Source: an uncultured Verrucomicrobia subdivision 3 bacterium
GTDB taxonomy: Bacteria > Verrucomicrobiota > Verrucomicrobiia > Limisphaerales > UBA11358
Length of the DNA stretch: 64,000 bases
NCBI GenBank assembly: GCA_903858275.1
Contig: CAIOIC010000065.1
Location: forward strand, 44,825 to 108,824
Reading direction: 5' to 3'
Shown: piece after piece, positions 25,103 through 33,188 of the stretch
Layout: each line of letters begins with the position of its first letter
Numbering within the stretch: the stretch's first letter is position 1
Position numbers and translations under genes: made by a program
Notes under the pieces: generated by a model
What the model was told of the DNA's origin: nothing
Seen by the model: only the letters and a program-made list of their open reading frames with translations
The model's database searches: none

Positions 25103-28100
25103 ATGAGCCGGATTGCATTCATCCCATTTTCAAAACAAACCTTGTCCGCGGCCATCCTGGCGCTGATTTCAACCGTCGTCAGTACCGCCCACGCCCAAGG
25201 CACGGCGTTCACCTATCAAGGGCGCTTGAACGAGGGTGCGAACCCGGCCACGGGGATTTATGATTTGCGATTTGCCATTTATGACGCGGCCAGCGCCGGG
25301 GTCGTGCAAGGCAGCGTGCTCACCAACGCCGCCACCGCCGCAAGCAACGGCCTGTTCACCGTCACGCTGGATTTTGGCAACCAGTTCCCCAGCGCGAGCC
25401 GCTGGCTGGAAATCGCCGTGCGGACAAATGGCGGCGGCTCATTCACCACGCTGAATCCACGGCAGGCTTTGACGCCAACACCTTATGCCGTCACGGCGGG
25501 CAATCTCTCCAGCGCGCTGCCGGTCAGCCAATTGAGCGGCGCCATTGCCAATGCCAACCTCCCCGCCAGCCCGACTTTTTCCGGCGCCGTGGCGGCAAAC
25601 TCGTTTGCCGGCAACGGCGCGAACCTGACGAACGTCAATGCGACCAGCCTCGGCGGAATGCCGGCGACGAATTTCTGGCAGCTGGGCGGGAATAACGTGG
25701 CGGCCGGCCAGTTCATCGGGAGCACCAACAACCAGCCGGTGGAAATTCTGGTGAATAATTCCCGCGCCATGCGGTATGAATCCGGCGGGGTCTCGGCGTA
25801 TGCGGCTTCGTATGGCTATAACAGCCTGAATGGCGCGCCCAATGTGGTGGGCGGGTCGCCGGTTAATTTTGTGACCCCGGGGGTCGTGGGCGCGGTGATT
25901 GCCGGCGGCGGCACGACCAACTATTTGGGCACCAATTATTACGGGTCGGTTTTTTCCAACAGCGTGGCCGCAGATTTTGGAACGATTGGCGGCGGCTTCT
26001 TCAACCACATTCAACCCTTGGCCATCGCCGCGACCATCGGGGGCGGCAGCGCCAACCAGATTCAATCCGCGGCCTACGGCTCCACGATTGGCGGCGGCGG
26101 CAACAACCAGATTCAAACCAATGCCCAAGACGCCACGATTGCCGGCGGCAACAGCAACCTGATTCAGGCCACCAATGCCTATGCGACGGTCGGCGGCGGG
26201 GCCGGCAACCAGATTCAACCCCTCGGTTACGGCGCGACGATTGCCGGCGGTTACTACAACGAGGTTGATTACAATGCCCGCGGGGCGGCCATTGGCGGCG
26301 GCTACCAAAACCAGATCCAGACGAACGCTCAATTCGCGACGATTGGCGGAGGGCTCGTGAACACCAACACCGGCGACTACGCGACGATCCCCGGCGGCGA
26401 CCGGAATGTTGCCGGGGCCAATAGTTTTGCCGCCGGCCATCGCGCCAAGGCCAATCACACGGGCACCTTGGTCTGGGCGGATGCGACCGAGGCGGATTTT
26501 GCGTCCACGGGCAACAACCAGTTTCTGATCCGCGCGGGCGGCGGCGTGGGCATTGGCAAATCCAACCCGGCCACGGCACTGGATGTCAATGGCACCATCA
26601 CGGCCACGGCCTTCGCGGGGGGCACGAATAATCAACCAGTGGAACTGTGGGTCAACAACCAACCTGCGATCCGGTTGCTGCCCACCACCACGGACGCCAC
26701 CCACTCCAACATTGTCAACATCCTGAACGGCTCCCCGGCCAACTATGTCGCGCCCGGTATTTATGGCGCAACGATTGCCGGGGGCGGGGCCAAAAACTTT
26801 GGCGGCATCGCCGCCAGCAATCGGGTGACGGGGGACTTTGGCACGATCGCCGGCGGGCGCGGCAACTGGAGCGGATCGAGCGCGTTCGTGGGCGGCGGAC
26901 AATTCAATTTGGCCCTGGGCGGCCAAGCCACCGTGGGGGGCGGACAAAGCAATGTCGTCAATGGATTTTACAGCACGATCGGCGGGGGCCTGCAAAACAG
27001 CGCATCCGGCGACTCTGCCACCGTGGGCGGCGGTGCGGTGAATTCCGCGGCGGGCACATCCTCGACCATCGCCGGCGGCGCGAACAACACCTGCTCCAAT
27101 TTATATTCCACGGTGAGCGGCGGCGACTTGAACCGGGCGCTGGGGGCGGCAGCCATGATTCCGGGCGGGTATCAGAATCTGGCCAGCGGAACTTATTCGT
27201 TTGCCGCCGGCTTCAATGCGCGGGCGACCAACGATGGCGCCTTCGTCTGGTCCGATTCAACGGGCGCCGGGCTCGCCTCCACCGCTCCCGATCAATTTCT
27301 CATCTTTGCCGGCGGCGGCGTGGGCATTGGCACGGCGACGCCGGGAAGTTCGCTGGAGGTAAAAGGCGGCCTGCGCGCCCGGGGCGGCGCCCCCGGAGCC
27401 GGCGGCGCGAACAATAACGGCTACGCTTTCAATGGCAGCGGGGGCGATACCGACAGCGGCATGTTCAGCACGGCCAACGGACGGGTGGAGTTTTATGTGG
27501 ATGCGGCCGAACGCATGCGACTGACCACCGCCGGTGTGGGCATCGGGGCTGTCAACGCGGAGGCCCCGTTGCACGTCGCCCCAAATGCCGGCGGCGGCGG
27601 CATCATCGTCGGCGTGGACGCCTTCGGCGGCGGCTACACGGCGCTGCAGATTGACGTCAGCGCCATCTCCAATGGCTATGCCAAGCTGCAGGCCATCAAA
27701 ACGTCGGGCAGCGCCTTTGGCGACCTCGTGCTCAATGCCGCCGGCGGCAACGTCGGCATCGGCAACCCCGCGCCCGGAAATTTACTGGTCGTGGGCGGCT
27801 CGGGCAGCCCCGCCTACTGCAATGGGACGACCTGGGTGAACGGTTCGGACCGCAATGCCAAGGAGGCGTTCGCGGCCATCAACCCGCGCGCGGTGCTGGA
27901 AAAAGTATCCGCGCTGGCCATCACGGAGTGGAAATACAAGGTGGAAGCGGACGGGACCAGGCATCTCGGCCCGATGGCGCAGGATTTCCACACGGCGTTT
28001 GGATTGAATGGCGCGGACGACCGGCACATTGCCACCGTGGATGAGGGCGGCGTGGCGCTGGCGGCCATCCAGGGGCTAAATGAAAAAGTGGAAAGCGGAA

Positions 28101-28201
28101 AGCGGAAAGCGGAAACGCAGATGGAACAACTCGCGGCAGAGAATGCGGAGTTGAAAGCCCGCCTGGAAAAACTGGAGCAATTACTTTCAGCAAAAAAGTA
28201 A
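25103..28201 (+). CDS. Secreted head-repeat protein with S74 chaperone domain
   Basis: A 1032-residue secreted protein (second copy of the duplicated module). The ATG at 25103 is chosen; the codon before it is TTG. After the leader (ISTVVSTAHAQ) is the same beta-rich N-terminal region as in 21385-24312 (TAFTYQGRLNEGANPATG). Two long blocks of short repeats with IGGG or IAGG cores (ATIGGGSANQIQS, TIAGGNSNLIQ) resemble trimeric-adhesin or tail-fibre heads. The C-terminus has an S74 intramolecular-chaperone domain; the self-cleaving dyad reads as Ser915 and Lys920 (NGSDRNAKEAF), five apart as in phage endosialidase. A coiled coil (QLAAENAELKARLEKLEQLL) closes it. By family knowledge it trimerises and cuts itself. 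Cell-surface fibre is my inference. Confidence 0.82.
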   Translation: MSRIAFIPFSKQTLSAAILALISTVVSTAHAQGTAFTYQGRLNEGANPATGIYDLRFAIYDAASAGVVQGSVLTNAATAASNGLFTVTLDFGNQFPSASRWLEIAVRTNGGGSFTTLNPRQALTPTPYAVTAGNLSSALPVSQLSGAIANANLPASPTFSGAVAANSFAGNGANLTNVNATSLGGMPATNFWQLGGNNVAAGQFIGSTNNQPVEILVNNSRAMRYESGGVSAYAASYGYNSLNGAPNVVGGSPVNFVTPGVVGAVIAGGGTTNYLGTNYYGSVFSNSVAADFGTIGGGFFNHIQPLAIAATIGGGSANQIQSAAYGSTIGGGGNNQIQTNAQDATIAGGNSNLIQATNAYATVGGGAGNQIQPLGYGATIAGGYYNEVDYNARGAAIGGGYQNQIQTNAQFATIGGGLVNTNTGDYATIPGGDRNVAGANSFAAGHRAKANHTGTLVWADATEADFASTGNNQFLIRAGGGVGIGKSNPATALDVNGTITATAFAGGTNNQPVELWVNNQPAIRLLPTTTDATHSNIVNILNGSPANYVAPGIYGATIAGGGAKNFGGIAASNRVTGDFGTIAGGRGNWSGSSAFVGGGQFNLALGGQATVGGGQSNVVNGFYSTIGGGLQNSASGDSATVGGGAVNSAAGTSSTIAGGANNTCSNLYSTVSGGDLNRALGAAAMIPGGYQNLASGTYSFAAGFNARATNDGAFVWSDSTGAGLASTAPDQFLIFAGGGVGIGTATPGSSLEVKGGLRARGGAPGAGGANNNGYAFNGSGGDTDSGMFSTANGRVEFYVDAAERMRLTTAGVGIGAVNAEAPLHVAPNAGGGGIIVGVDAFGGGYTALQIDVSAISNGYAKLQAIKTSGSAFGDLVLNAAGGNVGIGNPAPGNLLVVGGSGSPAYCNGTTWVNGSDRNAKEAFAAINPRAVLEKVSALAITEWKYKVEADGTRHLGPMAQDFHTAFGLNGADDRHIATVDEGGVALAAIQGLNEKVESGKRKAETQMEQLAAENAELKARLEKLEQLLSAKK

Positions 28202-28205
28202 ATTT

Positions 28206-28646
28206 ATGAAAAACCTATTGCTGATATGGAGCCTATTATGGCCATCTATTTGTTCCGCCCAATCGTATTCCGTGGACTGGCATAAGATCGCCGGCGGCGG
28301 CGGGACGAGCACGAACGGGCAGTATTCCATCAGCGGCACCATCGGCCAGCATGACGCCAGCGGTGCCATGTCGGGGGGCAATTATTCCGTAACGGGCGGG
28401 TTCTGGGCGCTCATCAACGTGGTGCAAACGGCCGGCGCACCGACGCTTTACATCAGCCACAGCGGGAATGTGGTGACGGTCTATTGGCAGGATGTGGCCG
28501 GCTGGAATCTGGCGCAGAGCGGGAGCCTGACGACGCCCATCGGGAGCTGGGCCGCCAGCAGCAGTCCGACGCTGACGAACGGCACAAATTATCTCAACCT
28601 CACGAATCCGGCGGGAAATTTGTTTTTCCGGCTGAAGAATCCGTGA
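28206..28646 (+). CDS. Small secreted protein, copy 2
   Basis: A 146-residue protein starting 4 bp after the S74 protein's stop. The signal peptide (MKNLLLIWSLLWPSICSAQ) is unlike that of copy 1, but the mature part (SYSVDWHKIAGGGG onward, ending NLFFRLKNP) is about 95 percent identical. It shares the terminal module with other secreted proteins of the window. The close spacing to the gene before it suggests coordinated synthesis with a surface fibre. Function unknown. Confidence 0.78.
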   Translation: MKNLLLIWSLLWPSICSAQSYSVDWHKIAGGGGTSTNGQYSISGTIGQHDASGAMSGGNYSVTGGFWALINVVQTAGAPTLYISHSGNVVTVYWQDVAGWNLAQSGSLTTPIGSWAASSSPTLTNGTNYLNLTNPAGNLFFRLKNP

Positions 28647-28654
28647 TCCATTAA

Positions 28655-28773
28655 AAATCTCTGCAAAAGCCGCGCGCAGCGCGTTGCAGCGTCCGGCCGG
28701 TGGCCGGAATCGACCGATTTGCCACGTTACAGTCGAGCCACAGGCTCGACACCACAGCTTTGGCAGAGGTCTC
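28655..28773. repeat. 119-bp palindromic element, copy 2, inverted
   Basis: It aligns with the reverse complement of 24790-24909 over its whole length, including the ends (AAATCTCTGC at 28655 and GGCAGAGGTCTC ending at 28773). The flanking gene before it and the ATTTACGATT-type sequence after it are in the same orientation as at copy 1, so only the element is flipped. Confidence 0.75.
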
Positions 28774-28845
28774 ATTTACGATTAACCATATACGATTTAC
28801 GCGGGATAAAAATCACGGACGCGCCCGTCATTCTTAAATCGCAAA

Positions 28846-30216
28846 TCAGAGAAATTTGCCGGGATTCAAGATGCCGTGCGGATCGAGCGCGGCCTTGACG
28901 ACGCGATGCAGTTCGCGCGTCTCTGCCGAAACCGCCTGCGGCCACCAGCGTTTTTTTGCCAATCCAATGCCGTGTTCACCCGTGATGCTACCGCCGCTGG
29001 CAATCACCCAGCGGAACAATTCATCCAGGCATTTTCGCGAACGCTGCTTCGCGCCTTTTTGAGTATAATCCACCATCACGTTGGTGTGGATGTTGCCGTC
29101 GCCGGCGTGGCCGAAGCAGGCGAGCTGGAGGCGATGCCTCGCTTGTAATTTCGCAGCGAACTGGAACAGGTCCTCCAGTTTTCCGCGCGGCACCACGACA
29201 TCTTCGTTCAGTTTGGTCAAGCCGGTATCGCGGAGCGCGTAGGAAAATTCGCGGCGGATCTGCCAGACGACCTCGCATTCGGTCGAACCATAGCCGCGCT
29301 CGACGAACAATGGCTTTTGCCGGCGGATGATTTTTTCAACCGCCGCGATTTCGCCGCGCACGGATTTTTCCTGTCCGTCCAGTTCTACAATCAGATGCGC
29401 CTGGCAGCCGAGGAGCCGAGGGCTCTTTGTTCTTTTGGCCGCGGCGGCGAGCGTGAATTGATCCGCCAATTCGGCGGCGCAGGGCAGAAAGCCGGCGGCA
29501 AAAACACTTTGCAACGCGCGGACGGCGGCGCTCATGGAATTAAAACCCACGGCGAGATTGGCGCGAAACGGCGGGAGCGGAATGAGTTTCAGCGTGGCCC
29601 CGGTGATGACGCCGAGCAGCCCTTCCGAGCCGACGAAGAGGCGGTGCAGGTCGAAGCCGGTTTTGTTTTTGTGCGTGCGGCCGCCGAGTCGGCAGATGGA
29701 GCCATCCGCCAAAACGACCTCCAGGCCGAGGACGTAATCGCGGGTAACACCATATTTCAGACAGCGCGGCCCCCCGGCATTGGTGGCAATATTGCCACCC
29801 AATGAATTATCCTTGCGGCTCGCGGGATCAGGTGGATAGAAAAGCCGGCGGCTTTCGCACTGTTCTTGAAACTCAGCCGTATTGACCGCCGGCTGAACCA
29901 CAGCGACAAAATCCTTGGCGTTGATTTCCAGAATTTTTTTCATCCGCTCCGTCGAGAGCGCGATGCCGCCGTGCACCGGCACACAGCCGCCGACGTAGCC
30001 GTGACCGGCGCCGCGCGGGGTGACGGGAATCCGGTGGCGGTGGGCGAATTGTAAAATCCGGGAAACGGATCGGGCGGAACGCGGCAGGGCGACGGCATCC
30101 GGCAGGTGGGCGGCGAACCATTTGTCGCCGGCGTATTTTTCCAGCGTGGCGGGCTCGAGAAAGATTTCGCCGGGGAGAAGTTTTTTCAGCCGGCGCAACT
30201 GGCGGGGAAATTTCAT
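28846..30216 (-). CDS. FAD-linked oxidase, GlcD/D-lactate dehydrogenase type
   Basis: A 456-residue flavoprotein of the VAO/PCMH family. The FAD-binding part is readable at VTPRGAGHGYVGG, PPDPASRKDNSLGGN and NAGGPRCLKYG; the C-terminal cap ends with FGHAGDGNIHTNV and the FAD-contacting GEHGIGLAKK. The architecture matches glycolate oxidase GlcD and D-2-hydroxyacid dehydrogenases, which oxidise 2-hydroxyacids to 2-oxoacids and pass electrons to the membrane. GlcE and GlcF subunits are not in the window. Its start overlaps the DUF2007 gene stop by 4 bp, so it is the last gene of the mla-type operon. Substrate uncertain. Confidence 0.88.
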   Translation of the reverse strand: MKFPRQLRRLKKLLPGEIFLEPATLEKYAGDKWFAAHLPDAVALPRSARSVSRILQFAHRHRIPVTPRGAGHGYVGGCVPVHGGIALSTERMKKILEINAKDFVAVVQPAVNTAEFQEQCESRRLFYPPDPASRKDNSLGGNIATNAGGPRCLKYGVTRDYVLGLEVVLADGSICRLGGRTHKNKTGFDLHRLFVGSEGLLGVITGATLKLIPLPPFRANLAVGFNSMSAAVRALQSVFAAGFLPCAAELADQFTLAAAAKRTKSPRLLGCQAHLIVELDGQEKSVRGEIAAVEKIIRRQKPLFVERGYGSTECEVVWQIRREFSYALRDTGLTKLNEDVVVPRGKLEDLFQFAAKLQARHRLQLACFGHAGDGNIHTNVMVDYTQKGAKQRSRKCLDELFRWVIASGGSITGEHGIGLAKKRWWPQAVSAETRELHRVVKAALDPHGILNPGKFL

Positions 30217-30428
30217 TCGGCGGGCGCTTCTAAAAACTCTTTGGCATCGGCGGCTTCAGATTCGGGAACTTCAATTCGCAGCAGGGTGGCGGTGGACATG
30301 GTTCCGCCCAGCCAAGACGAGGCGTTTTCGTTGCCCATCACCGGATGAAACCCGGCAGCTTCGAGGCGCGAACAAACGAGGCCGGCATCGGCCAGATTGA
30401 AATTGGTGGCGATGGTAACGAGATTCAT
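30213..30428 (-). CDS. DUF2007-type small protein
   Basis: A 71-residue protein (MNLVTIATNFNLADAGLVCS at the N-terminus, ending KEFLEAPAE). The ferredoxin-like pattern of an N-terminal strand, a helix with CSRLEAAGF, and a later strand with LLRIEVPESEAADA matches DUF2007 (putative signal-transducing protein, PF09413). Such proteins are often a few dozen residues and co-occur with unrelated partners; function is unknown. It overlaps both neighbours by 4 bp (ATGA), so translation is coupled to the PIN-TRAM gene before it and the oxidase after it. Confidence 0.75.
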   Translation of the reverse strand: MNLVTIATNFNLADAGLVCSRLEAAGFHPVMGNENASSWLGGTMSTATLLRIEVPESEAADAKEFLEAPAE

Positions 30429-31444
30429 TTGGAGATATCGGGGCGGATTTCCGCAAAGACCAAAACCCCCGCCCCCGTTTGGACCGAGCTGACAATCTGG
30501 GATTCAACCGTCTGGCCAACATGGGATTGACCGTTGTTGATGACAACCATCGTGCCGTCGGGCAGGTAGCCGATCCCCTGCCCTTTATCGCGGCCTTCGC
30601 GAACGATTTTGATCTGGACGGTTTCGCCGGGAATCATCGCGGACTTCATGAGGCGGCCGACTTCATGGAGATTCACGCAACTGACGCCTTGCAGGCTGGC
30701 GACCTTGGCGAGATTGAAATCGTTGGTGTAAAGCTTGGCGCTGAGGTTGCGCGCGAGGCGGACGAGCTTGGTGTCCACGCCTTTTTCCTCCGGAAAATCG
30801 CCATCGTGGATGCGGACCTCAATTTTGGTATTGCGCTGAAGGCGGTTGAGCATTTCAAAGCCGCGGCGGCCGCGGGCGCGCTTGATGTCGTCGGCGGAGT
30901 CGGCGATTTGCTGCAATTCCAACAGGACAAAGCGCGGCACCACGACCAACCCCTCGATGAAGCCGATGTCAATCAGGTCGGCAATGCGACCGTCAATGAT
31001 GATGCTGGTGTCGAGGAGCAGGAGGTTGTCCGGTTTGTTTTGCGGGGAAAAGCGGACGTAGGGAATGATGAGCGAAAAATCCTCCTTGTTGCTGCGCATG
31101 GCCAGCACGATGCCGATGTAGCCGAAGCTGAGGAACAGGCTGAGACGCACGAGCCAGCGAACCTTTTCATCGGCATTCACAAACAGTCCAGAGTGGTCAA
31201 TCAGCAACGCCACCAAACAACCGAGCAGCAATCCAAAGGTCGTCGCGGAAAAGGCGCGGAGCGAAAACCCTTTCAACATCTCGTCCACCGCGATCAACAA
31301 ACCGCCGAAGCCGAAGCCGATGAAGAGGCCGGCGACCACGCCATGATATTCACCGACATATTCCGGCCGCACCTGACTGATGGCGTAACCGGCGAGCGTG
31401 CAAAGGCTCAAAAACAAAATGCGGATGACCCAGAGTGGTTTCAT
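30425..31444 (-). CDS. Membrane PIN-TRAM domain protein (YacL-like)
   Basis: A 339-residue protein. The ATG at 31444 overlaps the mlaD stop by 4 bp and is preferred to the longer frame. Four membrane segments lie within residues 1-110 (VIRILFLSLCTLAGYAI, GLFIGFGFGGLLIAV, FGLLLGCLVALLI, LFLSFGYIGIVLAM). A PIN nuclease domain follows (LLLLDTSIIIDGRIADLI with the first acidic residue Asp; later DTKLVRLA and YTNDFNLAKVA), then a C-terminal TRAM RNA-binding domain (GETVQIKIVREGRDKGQGIGYL). Members such as B. subtilis YacL are poorly understood. Coupling to a lipid-transport operon is the unusual aspect. Confidence 0.88.
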   Translation of the reverse strand: MKPLWVIRILFLSLCTLAGYAISQVRPEYVGEYHGVVAGLFIGFGFGGLLIAVDEMLKGFSLRAFSATTFGLLLGCLVALLIDHSGLFVNADEKVRWLVRLSLFLSFGYIGIVLAMRSNKEDFSLIIPYVRFSPQNKPDNLLLLDTSIIIDGRIADLIDIGFIEGLVVVPRFVLLELQQIADSADDIKRARGRRGFEMLNRLQRNTKIEVRIHDGDFPEEKGVDTKLVRLARNLSAKLYTNDFNLAKVASLQGVSCVNLHEVGRLMKSAMIPGETVQIKIVREGRDKGQGIGYLPDGTMVVINNGQSHVGQTVESQIVSSVQTGAGVLVFAEIRPDISK

Positions 31445-32439
31445 TTGCGGGTTGATCTCGGGCTGTTGATGGGAACGGTGTTGTTGGTTATCGCCGGTTT
31501 GTGTGACCACAAGATGCCCCAAAGCCCAATGCGGTTCAAGTTGCTGGTGGTGACGGCGAGATTGGCGGCGATGACCTGAAAGTTGGTGGCGAGTTCCGGG
31601 TTTTGCAAAACTTTTCCGGCCAAGCCCTTGCCCGCCTGCAAATCGGCGGCCAGGTTTTTGAAAGTTTCCGTGGCTTCGGCAATATTCTTGGCGGCAACGG
31701 AAATCGTCGTGCCGTTCGTATCCAGCAGGGTTTGAGCCGAGGCAGCCAACCGGGTCAGACCCTCAGAAAACAAAACCGCATTGCTCACGGCCAGACTGAC
31801 CTGCGCGCGGTTGGTTTCCACGATGCCATTGATATTTTTCAGGGTGCCGAGCGCCTGCTCGGTGAATAATTTCAAGTTGGTGATGGAGGTGCCAAAATTG
31901 GCGAGCGTCCCAGCATTCAAAACCTGGGCGCGCAAATCCGTCACGGACGCATCGAGTTTTTTGGCGGTCTCGTCAATGCGCTGGATGAAACCCGCCGCGT
32001 CCCGGGCAACCTGCTGGATATTGAAGGGCTTCTGGCAGTCCACTTCCGCCCCGTCAGCAAACTTCGCCGAATCCGGCATGGCCAGCGTGTTGGTCGCGGG
32101 CGTAATCGACACAAACTGGTCGCCCAAAAAACCAGCCGACTCGATGGCGAACGTGGCGTTGGTATAGATGGGGTAATCCCGGTAGATTTTCAGCAGAATG
32201 GTCACCACTTTCCCGTCGGGGGAAAGCTGGATCTGCTTGATGGAACCCACGGGCACACCGGCCAGCATCACGGCGGATTTCTGTTTGAGGCCGCCGACGT
32301 TTTCCGTGTGCAGCTTGAGCTGATAGGTGCTGCGGAACAGGCTGGTGCCTTTGCTGAATTGCACCATCAGCACGCCCAGCAACACCAGGACAATGAGCAC
32401 AAACAGTCCGACTTTGGTTTCCAATCGTGAATTTTCCAT
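31441..32439 (-). CDS. mlaD: MlaD-like MCE substrate-binding protein
   Basis: A 332-residue protein anchored by one N-terminal membrane helix (VGLFVLIVLVLLGVLMVQF) with an MCE domain after it (YQLKLHTENVGGLKQKSAVML, GVPVGSIKQIQLS, AGFLGDQFVSI). The remainder is a long helical region typical of extended MCE proteins. MlaD carries phospholipids between the inner-membrane MlaFE transporter and the periplasmic shuttle. It is 2 bp from mlaF. No mlaC or mlaB is present in the window, so the minimal E-F-D set is all that can be seen. Confidence 0.88.
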   Translation of the reverse strand: MENSRLETKVGLFVLIVLVLLGVLMVQFSKGTSLFRSTYQLKLHTENVGGLKQKSAVMLAGVPVGSIKQIQLSPDGKVVTILLKIYRDYPIYTNATFAIESAGFLGDQFVSITPATNTLAMPDSAKFADGAEVDCQKPFNIQQVARDAAGFIQRIDETAKKLDASVTDLRAQVLNAGTLANFGTSITNLKLFTEQALGTLKNINGIVETNRAQVSLAVSNAVLFSEGLTRLAASAQTLLDTNGTTISVAAKNIAEATETFKNLAADLQAGKGLAGKVLQNPELATNFQVIAANLAVTTSNLNRIGLWGILWSHKPAITNNTVPINSPRSTRK

Positions 32440-32441
32440 GG

Positions 32442-33188
32442 CTATAAAAAGTTTTCCTTGGCGTCGGCCACGCCGTCAATGAACTGCCGCACCACCGGGT
32501 CCGGCGAGGCAAATATTTCCTCCGGCGAGCCGGTGGCGTAAATTTTCTTCGCGTGCAACATCAACACCCGGTGACCGCAGCGCCGCGCCGTCCGCATGTC
32601 GTGCGTGACCACCACCGAGGTCACATTGAGCCGGTCGCGAACCCGGATGATGAGCTGGTCGATGCTGTCCGACACAATCGGATCCAACCCCGTCGTCGGC
32701 TCATCATAGAGCACGATCTGCGGTTCGTAAATGATGGCCCGCGCCAAACCGACGCGCTTGCGCATCCCGCCCGACAACTCCGCGGGCTTCTTCTTCTCCG
32801 TGCCGGGCAAATCCACGACCTCCAGCGCCGCCGCAACGCGACGGTTGATTTCAGCGGCGGTATAGGTTTTTTTCCGCTGCAAGGGAAACGCCACGTTTTC
32901 CGCCACCGTCATGGAGTCAAACAGCGCCGCGCCCTGAAAGACCATGCCGAATTTTTCCCGCACCCGAAGCAACTGGCGCTCATCCATGCGCGTGATGTTT
33001 TCGCCGTCAATCAGCACTTCCCCCGAATCCGGCTGCAGCAGGCCGATGATGTGCTTGAGCAAAACGCTTTTGCCGCCGCCGCTGCGGCCAATGATCACGG
33101 CGGATTCGCCGCTCGCGATGCGCAGGTTCACGCCGTCCAGAATCAACTGCGAGCCGAACTGCTTTTTCAACTGGCGCACTTCGATCAT
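32442..33188 (-). CDS. mlaF: MlaF-like ABC transporter ATP-binding protein
   Basis: A 248-residue ABC ATPase with Walker A (GRSGGGKS), the signature LSGGMRKRVGLARA, Walker B (IVLYDEPTTGLDP) and the switch His in THDMRTA. The start MIEVRQLKK at 33188 overlaps the permease stop by 4 bp. The 'LSGGMRKR' variant of the signature is typical of the MlaF/Ttg2A/Mkl group. It powers phospholipid movement across the inner membrane with MlaE and MlaD. Confidence 0.93.
   Translation of the reverse strand: MIEVRQLKKQFGSQLILDGVNLRIASGESAVIIGRSGGGKSVLLKHIIGLLQPDSGEVLIDGENITRMDERQLLRVREKFGMVFQGAALFDSMTVAENVAFPLQRKKTYTAAEINRRVAAALEVVDLPGTEKKKPAELSGGMRKRVGLARAIIYEPQIVLYDEPTTGLDPIVSDSIDQLIIRVRDRLNVTSVVVTHDMRTARRCGHRVLMLHAKKIYATGSPEEIFASPDPVVRQFIDGVADAKENFL

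Noticed and set aside
26040..26400. Repeated IGGG-coding DNA considered as a CRISPR or tandem DNA repeat
   Set aside because: The periodicity is in protein and in frame, unit lengths vary, and there are no spacers or cas genes.
25439..26995. 518-codon minus-strand frame
   Set aside because: Exact antisense of the S74-domain protein; its composition (Gly/Arg/Ala-rich, no domain) is what complementing the IGGG repeats produces.
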